In this document: piece by piece, positions 1-7,546 of the stretch
Position numbering within the stretch: position 1 is the first letter of the stretch
How the letters are laid out: each line of letters begins with the position of its first letter
From: Candidatus Intestinimonas stercorigallinarum
GTDB taxonomy: Bacteria; Bacillota; Clostridia; Oscillospirales; Oscillospiraceae
Direction: 5' to 3'
Assembly: GCA_019115345.1 (NCBI GenBank)
Contig: DXDV01000207.1
Span: forward strand, 1-19,030
DNA length: 19,030 nucleotides
Translations under genes and position numbers: made by a program
The notes under the pieces: model-generated
Database searches by the model: none
What the model was told of the DNA's origin: nothing
What the model saw: the letters and a program-made list of their open reading frames with translations, nothing else

Positions 1-996
1 CATGCTTTTTCTCTGGATGGTGCAAAAAGCGTACATGCTGGCCAGAAAGGGGACATAATACGTAACCACGCGGTAGAGCACCAGGGCAAGCGCCGCCTGC
101 GCGGACCCCACACAGGGAGAAAAGAGCAGCAAAAAGGCAAATTCCGTCGGGCCCAACCCTGCCACGTTGGGCAGGGCGCTGGTGATGAGGAGCATGAGGG
201 CGGAGAGCATCTGCGTTTGGGCAAAGGAGGGGGCGGTCATCCCCAGGAGCGTCATACAGACCCAGGGCGTGGAGAAGAGGATAAACAGCTTCACCCCGTT
301 CAGCAGGAGCACCTTCGCGCAGCAGGGGCCATTTTGAAACAGCTCCCTGGATGCCTCCCGGAGAAAAAAGATCTGCTCCTGGAGCTTGGCCTTCCGCTGG
401 GGCCATTTTCCCGACTCCGGCAGACGCCGGATGAGCCAGAGGGCGCCCCGCTGAAGGCCGGGCCACATGCATACCAGCACCAGCGACGCGATGATGAGGG
501 CGCAGATGCCGTAGGCCGGAAGGAGATAGACCGTGACGGACCGGGCGGTCTCCATCAGCCACGGCCACTGGGCGCACAGCATCACGGTGGCGTAGAGCAG
601 AATGGAGCCCTTGTGAAAGATGTATTCCAACGTCATCTGCCCCATCGCCGCCCCGGCGGGCAGGCCATTTTGATGGAGGAAATACATTTGCAGGGGCAGA
701 GAGGCCGTGCCGAAGGAGGCCACGTCTCCAAACACCTTTAGGTGGACCGTTTTCCAGGCGCTGAAGAGGGGGAAGTCCGGGATGCGGGTCCGCACGATGG
801 TCCGGCAGATGAAGGACTCCGCCAGCTGATAGGCCCCGCTCATCAGCAGCAGACAGAGCACGCCGGTCCACGTGAGTCCCCGGAGGGCGGAGAGGATCTC
901 CTCTCCCTGGTCCCGGAGCAGCAGGACAAAGGCGGCGGACAGGGCAAGCAGCACCAGCACGCCGGTCAGTAGCATCTTTTTCCGCTTTTGATCCAT
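1..996 (-). CDS. LPG synthase TM-region / flippase-like integral membrane protein (3' end cut by window)
   Basis: Reading frame open from an ATG at 996 to the window edge: 332 codons with no stop, so the C-terminus is missing. The protein starts with a charged MDQKRKK segment and a hydrophobic helix (about residues 8-27), then has several more hydrophobic stretches. Near the end it has PNVAGLGPTEFAFLLLFSP followed by LALVLYRVVTYYVPF. This resembles the conserved GG.G..E.....F and YR...Y..P pattern of the lysylphosphatidylglycerol synthase transmembrane (UPF0104/YbhN-like) family, which moves or modifies phospholipids in the inner membrane. No C-terminal aminoacyl-transferase domain can be judged here. 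AGGAGG (1002-1007) lies 5 nt upstream of the ATG. It sits just after the DegV gene, but a terminator intervenes and only about 37 nt remain for a promoter; I see no clear one. Family assignment is by eye; the substrate is unknown. Confidence 0.72.
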   Translation of the reverse strand, partial: MDQKRKKMLLTGVLVLLALSAAFVLLLRDQGEEILSALRGLTWTGVLCLLLMSGAYQLAESFICRTIVRTRIPDFPLFSAWKTVHLKVFGDVASFGTASLPLQMYFLHQNGLPAGAAMGQMTLEYIFHKGSILLYATVMLCAQWPWLMETARSVTVYLLPAYGICALIIASLVLVCMWPGLQRGALWLIRRLPESGKWPQRKAKLQEQIFFLREASRELFQNGPCCAKVLLLNGVKLFILFSTPWVCMTLLGMTAPSFAQTQMLSALMLLITSALPNVAGLGPTEFAFLLLFSPCVGSAQAALALVLYRVVTYYVPFLASMYAFCTIQRKSM

Positions 997-1033
997 ACGC
1001 CCCTCCTCATGGAGCACAGCCAAACTATGTTTT

Positions 1034-1072
1034 AAAAGAGGCCGCCCGCATCCTGTGCGGGCGGCCTCTTTT
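1034..1072 (-). terminator. Intrinsic terminator after degV-like gene (near-symmetrical)
   Basis: A 17-bp perfect stem (1034-1050 with 1056-1072) encloses a 5-nt loop. The GC-rich core GAGGCCGCCCGCA is flanked by A4/T4, so it can end transcription on the minus strand and possibly on the plus strand. It overlaps the stop codon (1071-1073) of the DegV-family gene. Confidence 0.85.
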
Positions 1073-1940
1073 ACCGTTCCTTCCCCCAGAAGATCAAGGC
1101 CAGCATCCCGGGGCCGGTGTGGGCGCCGATGATGGGACCGATGGGAGCCAGGAGGGGCTCCGCGTCCGGGAAGGTCTCTTTTACCATGGCCGCCAGCTCG
1201 GCGGCCCGGTCGGGGCAGTCCCCGTGGCCCACCACCACCAGCCTGCTCTCCTCCGGCGTCCAGCCCCTCTTCATCCGGGAGAGCTGGGCGGCGATCGCCT
1301 GCTTCCGGCCCCGGGGCTTCTCGGCCACCTCAAGGGTCCCGGCCGCGGAGACGTGGAGCATGGGCTTGATGTTGAGGAGCGTGCCCATGGCGGCCGCCGC
1401 GCCGGAGACCCGGCCGCCGTGCCGGAGGTGCTCAAAGGTGTCCACCGTGAACCAGTGGCACACCTGGAGCTTGCGCTCCTCCACCCAGGCGGCCAGCTCC
1501 TCCAGGGAGAGGCCCTCCTTCTGCTTCCGGGCGGCCTCCCGCACCAGGAAGCCCTCTCCCACCGAGGCGCACAGGGTGTCCACGCAGAGGACCCGCCGGC
1601 CCGGATACTGGCCCTCCAGCTCCCGGGCACACAGACGGGCGATCTGGAGGGTGCCGGACATACCGGAGGAAAAGCCCAGGTAGAGCACGTCCTCCCCCTG
1701 GCGCAGGGCCTCCCCGAAGCAGCGGAGGTAGACGGCGGGGTTGATCTGGGAGGTGGAGGCGAACTGTCCTGCCCGCTGGGCGGCGTAAAAGGCATCCACG
1801 GTGATGTTCCCGCCCGGCCCGTAGGTGTAGGGGCGCTCCCCCAGGGTGAGGTCCATGGGAACGACGGAGAACTCGGGCAGCCCCGCCGACAGCTCCGGGG
1901 AGAGATCGGCGGTGGCGTCGGTAAAGATGCGGTAGCTCAT
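1071..1940 (-). CDS. DegV family protein (fatty-acid-binding, FakB-like)
   Basis: 289 aa, the usual full length for DegV/FakB proteins. These bind a fatty acid and, in characterised cases, present it to the kinase FakA for phosphorylation before phospholipid synthesis. Recognisable signatures are the N-terminal YRIFTDATADLS, TSQINP (63-68), SSGMSGT (91-97), the RHGGRVSG segment, GHGDC, and IGPIIGAHTGPG near the C-terminus. All are typical lipid-pocket segments of the family. The start codon overlaps the stop of the upstream radical SAM gene (ATGA, 1937-1940), so the two are translationally coupled. No fakA kinase is present in the window. The family call is secure; the bound lipid and its link to the radical SAM partner are unknown. 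Confidence 0.93.
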   Translation of the reverse strand: MSYRIFTDATADLSPELSAGLPEFSVVPMDLTLGERPYTYGPGGNITVDAFYAAQRAGQFASTSQINPAVYLRCFGEALRQGEDVLYLGFSSGMSGTLQIARLCARELEGQYPGRRVLCVDTLCASVGEGFLVREAARKQKEGLSLEELAAWVEERKLQVCHWFTVDTFEHLRHGGRVSGAAAAMGTLLNIKPMLHVSAAGTLEVAEKPRGRKQAIAAQLSRMKRGWTPEESRLVVVGHGDCPDRAAELAAMVKETFPDAEPLLAPIGPIIGAHTGPGMLALIFWGKER

Positions 1941-3307
1941 GGCTTCTCTCCGGCGCGGCCCGCGCCGCAGCCGCAGCTCCAGAGCTCCTCCGCCGTGGGC
2001 TTCCAGTTCTCGGCGTAGGGGACGGTGCGGTCGCAGAGGACGTCCACCTCCTCCGGAGACTCATAGTCGGTGGACTTGGCCCCGGTCTCCTTCACCATGG
2101 CGCGCAGCTTCTCCGGGTTTTCCAGCATGGGGCAGGGGCGGAGCATATTGTCGTTGAAGGGCTGATTGTCGTGGTAGGCCATGAACAGAGGGGACTTCAG
2201 GGCCTCCAGCAGGGTGCAGTCCCGGATGTTCACGTTGGAGTAGTGGATGAACACGCAGGGCTCCACGTCGCCCCGGGCGTTGATGTGCATGTACCGGCGG
2301 CCGCCGGCGATGCAGCCGCCCACATATTCGGCGTCGTTCTGGAAGTCCATGGAGAAAATGGGCTTGGTGGAGCGGAAGGCCCGGATGCGCCTGTACATCT
2401 CGGTGCGCTGCTCCGGGGTGGGCAGCAGGGCGGGCACCGCCCCATGGCCCACGGGCATGTAGTGGAAGAACCAGACGAAGAGGGCGCCGGCGTCGATGAT
2501 CTGGTCGAAATAGGCCTCGCTGCTCACGTCCTGCCAGTTGGCGCTGGTGTAGCAGGTGGAGATGCCGAAGGGCAGGCCGTGGGACTTGAGGAGGGCCATG
2601 GCCCTGTGGACCTTCTCGTAGCAGCCCTGGCCCCGGCGGCCGTCGTTGGCGTCCTCGAAGCCCTCCAGAGAGATGGCGGGGACGAAGTTCTTCACCCGCA
2701 GCATCTCCTGACAGAAGGCCTCGTCGATGAGGGTGCCGTTGGTGAAGGAGAGGAACTCGCAGTCGGAGTGCTTCTCGCACAGGGCGATCACGTCCTGCTT
2801 GCGCACCAGGGGTTCGCCGCCGGTGAAGATGTACATGTAGGTGCCCAGAGCCTTGCCCTGGGTGATGATGGAGTCCAGCTCGTCAAAGGTCAGATTCAGC
2901 TTGTTGCCGTACTCCGCCGCCCAGCAGCCGGTGCAGTGGAGGTTGCAGGCGGAGGTGGGGTCCAGCAGGATGGCCCAGGGCACGTTGCAGCCCTCCCGCT
3001 GGGCGGTCTCATCCTGGGTGGCGCTGCCCAGCAGGCTGGCGTTGAGGATGAAGTTCTGGAAGAACGCCTTGCGCACGCCGGGGTCCAGTTCATAGACCTT
3101 CATGATGAGCTGATACCAGTTGCTCTTCTCGTCGATCGCCTTGTGGAAGGCGGAGCGCTGGCCCTTGTACCAGTCGCCGGGCACCAGCTTGTCTACCAGT
3201 CCCATCAGCTTGGGGATGTTGGTCTCCGGATCTTTCTCCAAATATTCCAGCGCCTGATTGATGACCACGCTCAGCGCGGCATTTTTGGCTTTGTCCGTGA
3301 TACTCAC
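1937..3307 (-). CDS. Radical SAM protein with SPASM-like C-terminal cysteines, function unknown
   Basis: 456 aa from a GTG start at 3307, supported by AGGGAG (3316-3321) 8 nt upstream; no better in-frame ATG is seen. Residues 1-105 form a helical N-terminal region. The radical SAM [4Fe-4S] motif is C121-NLH-C125-TG-C128, preceded by NVPWAILLDPTSA. The glycine-rich SAM motif is FTGGEPLVR (161-169). C-terminal cysteines in GGCIAGGRR (C332) and GDVEPCVF (C351), plus C392, C425, C445 and C447, suggest an auxiliary SPASM/twitch-type cluster. The substrate is unknown. It is cotranslated with the DegV/FakB-like gene and divergent from a cluster-less relative at 3602-4645. Members of this family with the same CNxPWAILxDPTSACN context are familiar from gut Clostridia but I know of no assigned reaction. 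Confidence 0.9.
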   Translation of the reverse strand: MSITDKAKNAALSVVINQALEYLEKDPETNIPKLMGLVDKLVPGDWYKGQRSAFHKAIDEKSNWYQLIMKVYELDPGVRKAFFQNFILNASLLGSATQDETAQREGCNVPWAILLDPTSACNLHCTGCWAAEYGNKLNLTFDELDSIITQGKALGTYMYIFTGGEPLVRKQDVIALCEKHSDCEFLSFTNGTLIDEAFCQEMLRVKNFVPAISLEGFEDANDGRRGQGCYEKVHRAMALLKSHGLPFGISTCYTSANWQDVSSEAYFDQIIDAGALFVWFFHYMPVGHGAVPALLPTPEQRTEMYRRIRAFRSTKPIFSMDFQNDAEYVGGCIAGGRRYMHINARGDVEPCVFIHYSNVNIRDCTLLEALKSPLFMAYHDNQPFNDNMLRPCPMLENPEKLRAMVKETGAKSTDYESPEEVDVLCDRTVPYAENWKPTAEELWSCGCGAGRAGEKP

Positions 3308-3388
3308 AATGGTTACTCCCTTTCGTTTGACAAGTTCAGCACAAAGCGGGCGGGGAAATACGCCTGTCTGCCTGCCTTGGATGGTTTC

Positions 3389-3417
3389 ATTCTAAGAAAA
3401 AAGCCGAATCTTGTCAT
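3389..3417 (-). promoter_or_regulatory. Sigma-A-type promoter for the radical SAM-degV operon
   Basis: On the minus strand, ATGACA (-35, 3412-3417) and TAGAAT (-10, 3389-3394) are separated by exactly 17 bp. Each hexamer matches consensus at 5 of 6 positions. The predicted leader is roughly 75 nt before the GTG at 3307. Confidence 0.7.
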
Positions 3418-3522
3418 GGGACAGAAGCCGACGTCTGTTGCATTTTTTCACACTTTTCAAAATCTGTTGCCAAATGGGACGGGTCCTAAAATGTGTCCAT
3501 CTCCGGCGGCGGCGACATTCTG

Positions 3523-3528
3523 TATAAT
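3523..3528 (+). promoter_or_regulatory. Candidate -10 element for the divergent gene
   Basis: TATAAT, a perfect -10 hexamer, lies about 75 nt upstream of the ATG at 3602. The spacing-appropriate -35 region is GC-rich and poor (no TTGACA-like hexamer), so activation or another start site is possible. An upstream TCTGTTGC direct repeat (3434-3441 and 3463-3470) is the only other notable element. Confidence 0.4.
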
Positions 3529-3601
3529 GATGTCTGCATGCCTTATGGTCCGGCGGACCCCGAAAGACTGGCCGGACAAAAGGAACAGGAGTGAATGGTT
3601 T

Positions 3602-4645
3602 ATGGCAAATATGCACTGGGGGCGGACCATGGTGGAGATGATCGTCCGCCGAAGCCTTCATGAGATCCAGCAGGACCCCAAGCGGGCCATCCGCAAGCTG
3701 GTGGATCTGGGAATGGAGACTTCCGGCGGCGATCTGCAAAAAAGCTTCATGGGAACGGCGCAAAGGATGCTGATGAATGAGGACAGCCCCTACTACGACT
3801 TGGCTCTGGATCTGGTCCAAAGGGTAGATCATGAACGCATCCTGAAATTTGGAGTCAATCTGGGGTGGAACAGTCTGACGGAAGGGGCCGCCCGCATCCG
3901 GGAGCTGGAGGCAGCGAGGGGCCACAATATTCCCTGGTCGATGACCTTCCACATATCGGAGGGGCCGGACGCGCTGACGGAAGAGGAGTATCGCCGTCTG
4001 GTTTCAGAGGGGATGGAGCTTGGGATCTATTCCTATTTTCTCATGCCGGAGGACGACGCCTCTGTATATAAGGCAGTGGATCTGGCCGGGGCCTGCCGTG
4101 ACTGCGCGTTCTTCCTTCTGGTCCCCGGCGGCTGCGATTGGGAGAGCGGCGTTTCCAGCCTCCTATCCCCTGCGAACCTGATGCTTGGGGTAGACTTCGG
4201 CGGGTCCGATTGGGAAATGCGGGTCAAACAGCTTCAGCAGCAAAAGGGCCTCTACTTCCTGTACCGCCGGTATTCCACGGAAGAGGATGTGGAAGGCATT
4301 GTCTCGGGGGCATGGATGCAGCAGGCAGGGTCGTACGCGGGCCTTGGGGTGGTGCTTATCAACACGGCCGATCCTGTGTCCGGCGATCCCGGGCGTCCGG
4401 TATATCAGTACGCGTTGGATGCCAGGATGGGCCAGCGGTATCCGGCCCTGGTGCTTGATTTCTACCCAGACGATCTCTATCTCGACGTTCAGATCTCACA
4501 TGATCCATGCTTTGTGGGCGTTTTGCCTGACGGCACGTTGACAGAGTACCGGCACGACTGTGAAATGCCCACCCGGCTCTCCGTCCGCTCCGCCCCCTTG
4601 GGGGACCTGCTTCCATACTGGCGCAAGGAAAGCGTGGGGCTCTAA
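3602..4645 (+). CDS. Radical-SAM-fold-like protein lacking the Fe-S cysteine motif (hypothetical)
   Basis: 347 aa; ATG at 3602 chosen because AGGAG (3587-3591) lies 10 nt upstream and the earlier ATG at 3595 is out of frame. No CxxxCxxC occurs anywhere. Order and wording of several segments parallel the divergent radical SAM protein. GHNIPWSMTFHIS (107-119) matches its GCNVPWAILLDPT. LTEEEYRRLVSEGMELGIYSYFL (125-147) matches its LTFDELDSIITQGKALGTYMYIF. The segment AGACRDCAFFLLVPGG (162-177) matches its IALCEKHSDCEFLSFTNG. A late DFYPDDLY...DG (286-311) resembles DFQNDAEY...GD. The stretch that holds the three cluster cysteines in the partner is simply missing, and TGGEP is replaced by MPEDD. 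I infer a pseudo-enzyme of the same fold; the role is unknown. Codon use and GC look like the neighbours. Confidence 0.78.
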   Translation: MANMHWGRTMVEMIVRRSLHEIQQDPKRAIRKLVDLGMETSGGDLQKSFMGTAQRMLMNEDSPYYDLALDLVQRVDHERILKFGVNLGWNSLTEGAARIRELEAARGHNIPWSMTFHISEGPDALTEEEYRRLVSEGMELGIYSYFLMPEDDASVYKAVDLAGACRDCAFFLLVPGGCDWESGVSSLLSPANLMLGVDFGGSDWEMRVKQLQQQKGLYFLYRRYSTEEDVEGIVSGAWMQQAGSYAGLGVVLINTADPVSGDPGRPVYQYALDARMGQRYPALVLDFYPDDLYLDVQISHDPCFVGVLPDGTLTEYRHDCEMPTRLSVRSAPLGDLLPYWRKESVGL

Positions 4646-4664
4646 AGAGCCAGTATGTTCCAAC

Positions 4665-4712
4665 AAGAAGGGTCCGTTGCAGAATTGAAAAATTCAGCAA
4701 CGGACCCTTCTT
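4665..4712. terminator. Long hairpin between convergent genes, likely bidirectional terminator
   Basis: A 16-bp perfect stem (4665-4680 with 4697-4712, AAGAAGGGTCCGTTGC) continues, after an A·A mismatch, into GAATT/AATTC closed by a GAAA (GNRA-type) tetraloop on the plus strand. It lies between the plus-strand gene ending at 4645 and the minus-strand gene whose stop codon (4711-4713) is inside the stem. No real U-tract follows on either side, so termination strength is uncertain; it could also protect 3' ends. Confidence 0.65.
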
Positions 4713-6054
4713 ATTGGGTCTCCCGCACCACCGAGACGGACTGGAAGCCCAGCTCGGCCATGAGGGCGGCGGCCTCAGCCGTGATACGCTCCCCGCTGAC
4801 GGCGATGGGGATGGCGGGAGGACAGGACACCGCCGCTCCGGCGCAGATACGTCCGGCGGCCTCCTCCACCGGCGCCTCCTCCCAGGGAGAGAGCATGGCC
4901 GCCCTGGGGGAGAGGACCCGTTCACCGGGCGCGGGGAGGGCGGCGGGGGTCCGGCGGAGGCCGGACCGGAAGGAGGCGAAGGCGGCCTCCACCCGCCGGA
5001 AGTCACGCTCCGCCGCGTCGGCAGAGAACATGAGCACCACCTCATCCGGGTCGGCGTACTCCGGCTCCACGCCGCAGCGCCGCAGGTCCCCGGCCAGCCC
5101 GTGTCCGGAGCGGCTCGCCGCCCAGCCGTCTACCACCAGCTTCAATGGCTCGCCGGGGCGCACCGGGACCCCTTGGTCCATGAGCTTGGCTTTCAGCTCG
5201 TCCAGCCGCCGGACCACCTGCTCCAGCTGGGCCCCGTAGCCCTCGGCCAGCCGCCGGTTGCAGGCGTCCAGGGACTGGAGGATGAGGTAGGAGGGGCTGG
5301 AGGAGCCGAAGAGGGCCATGGCCTGCCTGGCCTCCCGCTCATAGGGGGCCGGGGCGGTGGAGGAGACGTGGAGGTAGGCCCCGCCGGTGAGCACCGGCAG
5401 AGTCTTGTGGGCGGAGTCGCAGCACAGGTCGGCCCCCAGGTCCATGGGGTGACGGGAGGGGGAGAGGAACCGGAGGTAGGCGCCGTGGGCGTTGTCCACC
5501 AGCAGCGGGACGCCGTGCCGGTGGCAGACCTCCGCCAGAGCGGCGATGTCCAGCATGCCCCCCAGGTAGTCGGGGGAGGTGAGGTACACCGCCAGGGGAG
5601 GGGCGGGCTGCTCCGACAGCGCCCGGTCCAGACCGGCAGGGGAGAGGGGGCAGGCGCACAGAGGGCTCTCCTCCTCGGGGAGGAGCCACCGGGGCTCCAG
5701 GTCCAGCAGGGCGCAGCCGTGGAGGAAGGCCTTGTGGGCGTTCCGTCCGGCCAGCACCACCGGCGCCGCCTCCGGACGGCGGTGGAGAAGGGCCAGGTGG
5801 AGCATGGCCTTCACGCACTGGGAGGAGCCGCCGGCGCTGTAAAAGGTGTGGCGGGTGCCGAAGAGGGCGGAGGCGTTGTTCTCGCTCTCCAGGATGACGC
5901 CCTCCGGGTGGGAGAGGTCGTCGGCCCCCGTCACCTCGGTGATGTCCCACGCCTCACAGCCCAGAGGACCCCGCCCCTTGTGGCCGGGCATGTGGAGCCG
6001 GGCGGCTCCGGCGGCGGCGTAGGCCCGCACGAAGTCACAGATGGGGGTATTCAT
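4711..6054 (-). CDS. Orn/Lys/Arg decarboxylase family PLP-dependent enzyme
   Basis: 447 aa, fold type I PLP enzyme. Signatures are the N-terminal HMPGHKGR (21-28), YSAGGSSQ (72-79) at the cofactor phosphate site, GRNAHKAFLHG (103-113), VYLTSPDYLGGMLDI (156-170), VDNAHGAYLRF (186-196; D187 expected to pair with the PLP ring) and SAHKTLPVLTGGAYLH (214-229; K217 the expected Schiff-base lysine). The family decarboxylates ornithine, lysine or arginine to polyamines; the substrate cannot be read here. VDNAHG replaces the commoner VDEAHG. The start at 6054 was chosen because it overlaps the maturase stop (ATGA, 6051-6054), although the frame stays open further upstream inside the maturase gene. It is the last gene of the SCIFF transcript, so a role linked to that peptide is possible but unproven. 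Confidence 0.88.
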   Translation of the reverse strand: MNTPICDFVRAYAAAGAARLHMPGHKGRGPLGCEAWDITEVTGADDLSHPEGVILESENNASALFGTRHTFYSAGGSSQCVKAMLHLALLHRRPEAAPVVLAGRNAHKAFLHGCALLDLEPRWLLPEEESPLCACPLSPAGLDRALSEQPAPPLAVYLTSPDYLGGMLDIAALAEVCHRHGVPLLVDNAHGAYLRFLSPSRHPMDLGADLCCDSAHKTLPVLTGGAYLHVSSTAPAPYEREARQAMALFGSSSPSYLILQSLDACNRRLAEGYGAQLEQVVRRLDELKAKLMDQGVPVRPGEPLKLVVDGWAASRSGHGLAGDLRRCGVEPEYADPDEVVLMFSADAAERDFRRVEAAFASFRSGLRRTPAALPAPGERVLSPRAAMLSPWEEAPVEEAAGRICAGAAVSCPPAIPIAVSGERITAEAAALMAELGFQSVSVVRETQ

Positions 6055-7433
6055 GCCTGAGCGTCCTGGCTCTGGGCCACCTGGAGCATGATGGCGCACT
6101 CCATCCGCTTCTTGAAGAGCTCGCAGCCGTAGGGGTAGATGCCCCGGATGCTGCCGGAGGCGTGGTAGCTGTTGGCGGCGCAGCCGCCGGAGCAGTAGAG
6201 CCGGGCCCAGCAGTCGGCGCACTCGGGCCGGGCGTAGGCGTTGCAGCTGCGGAACTCATCCTGGATGGCGGTGTTGGTCACCCCGTCCCAGATGTTGCCC
6301 AGGGAGTACTTGGGGTCGCCCACGAACTGGTGGCAGGGGAAGAGCTCTCCCCAGGGGGTGACGGCCATGTACTCGGTGCCGCTTCCGCAGCCGGAGATGC
6401 GCTTGTAGATGCAGGGGCCGTGCTTGAGGTCCAGAATGTAGTGGTAGAAGGTGAAGGGGCGGCCCTCCCGCTGACGGCGGAGCATCTCCCGGGCCAGGGT
6501 CTCATACTGCTGGAAGAGGATGGGCAGGTCCTCCTGGGTGAGGGCGCAGGGGTCCTCGGGGGAGCACACCACCGGCTCCATGCTCAGCTCGGTGAAGCCC
6601 AGGTCGGCCATGTGGAGGATGTCATTGACGAAATCGGTGTTGTGGTGGGTGAAGGTGCCCCGGATGTAATAGCTCTTGTCGCCCCGCCGCTCCACGAAGT
6701 GCTGGAACTTGGGCACGATGGCGTCGTAGCTTCCGTTGCCGGCGTAGTCCTTCCGGAAACGGTCGTGGACCTCCTTCCGGCCGTCAAGGGAGAGGACCAC
6801 GTTGTGCATCTCCCGGTTGCAGAAGTCGATGACCTCATCGTCCAGCAGCACGCCGTTGGTGGTGAGGGTGAACCGGAAATTCTTGTTGTGGATGGATTCC
6901 AGGCTCCGGGCGTAGGCCACCAGGTCCTTCACCACCTGCCAGTTCATCAGGGGCTCGCCGCCGAAGAAGTCCACCTCCAGGTTCCGGCGTGCGCCGGAGT
7001 GGGCCACCAGGAAGTCCAGGGCCTGTTTGCCCACCTCGAAGGACATGAGGGCCCGCTCCCCCTGGTATTTGCCCTGGCTGGCGAAGCAGTAGGAGCAGCT
7101 CAGGTTGCAGGTGTGGGCCACGTGGAGGCACAGGGCCTTGATGACGTTGGAGTGGTTCTTGTAGTCGGCGGCCATGGGGGCGTAGGTATCGGGGGTGAAG
7201 AGCTTGCGGTCCTTCTCCAGCGCCGCCACATCGCCGATGCAGGCCCGGACCTCCTCCTCGGTGACGTCGGGGCGGTCGGGGTAGTCGGCCAGGATGCGGC
7301 GGCAGATCTCGTCGGGGGTGTGGTCGGGATAGAGAGCGATGATGTCATAGGCCACCTCGTCCACCAGATGGACCGAGCCGCTGCAGGTGTCCAGGACGAT
7401 GTTGTAGCCGTCCAGCTTGTATTGATGTACCAT
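6051..7433 (-). CDS. scfB: SCIFF peptide maturase (radical SAM/SPASM, thioether-forming)
   Basis: 460 aa from the ATG at 7433, with GGAGGG (7444-7449) 10 nt upstream. The frame extends upstream to 7493, but the family starts at MVHQYKLDGYNIVLD. Residues 1-80 form the RiPP-recognition-like N-terminal domain. The radical SAM cluster motif is C109-NLS-C113-SY-C116, the SAM motif FFGGEPLMNW (156-165). The C-terminal SPASM domain has cysteines at about 341, 349, 367, 405, 408, 414, 418 and 437, including the CADCWARLYCSGGC segment (405-418), which bind auxiliary clusters. In characterised homologues (CteB) the enzyme forms cysteine-to-alpha-carbon thioether links in the SCIFF peptide. The precursor gene lies directly upstream beyond a terminator, and a PLP enzyme overlaps downstream by 4 nt. 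Confidence 0.95.
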   Translation of the reverse strand: MVHQYKLDGYNIVLDTCSGSVHLVDEVAYDIIALYPDHTPDEICRRILADYPDRPDVTEEEVRACIGDVAALEKDRKLFTPDTYAPMAADYKNHSNVIKALCLHVAHTCNLSCSYCFASQGKYQGERALMSFEVGKQALDFLVAHSGARRNLEVDFFGGEPLMNWQVVKDLVAYARSLESIHNKNFRFTLTTNGVLLDDEVIDFCNREMHNVVLSLDGRKEVHDRFRKDYAGNGSYDAIVPKFQHFVERRGDKSYYIRGTFTHHNTDFVNDILHMADLGFTELSMEPVVCSPEDPCALTQEDLPILFQQYETLAREMLRRQREGRPFTFYHYILDLKHGPCIYKRISGCGSGTEYMAVTPWGELFPCHQFVGDPKYSLGNIWDGVTNTAIQDEFRSCNAYARPECADCWARLYCSGGCAANSYHASGSIRGIYPYGCELFKKRMECAIMLQVAQSQDAQA

Positions 7434-7496
7434 AAAAATTGATCCCTCCGCAGGAAGATTGTCGTCTGGATATGGAGACGGGGGTGTGCCCACGGC

Positions 7497-7529
7497 AAAA
7501 AAAGTGCCGCCTCACTGCAAGGCGGCACT
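7497..7529 (-). terminator. Intrinsic terminator between SCIFF precursor and maturase
   Basis: A 10-bp perfect stem AGTGCCGCCT (7503-7512 with 7520-7529) with a 7-nt loop is followed on the minus strand by a run of seven T (complement of 7497-7503). It lies 18 nt after the precursor stop codon. I see no promoter in the 63 nt between it and the maturase start, so maturase expression should depend on read-through. Confidence 0.92.
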
Positions 7530-7546
7530 CAAGTCATGACGGCTGC

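Noticed and set aside
1119..2018. Long plus-strand open frame opposite the DegV gene
   Set aside because: Glycine/arginine/proline-rich low-complexity product antisense to a clear DegV gene; a GC-rich shadow frame without RBS.
2171..3601. Plus-strand frame continuous with the 3602-4645 gene, suggesting an 824-aa protein
   Set aside because: The upstream part is the antisense of the radical SAM gene, is low-complexity, and crosses the promoter region; a good RBS marks the start at 3602.
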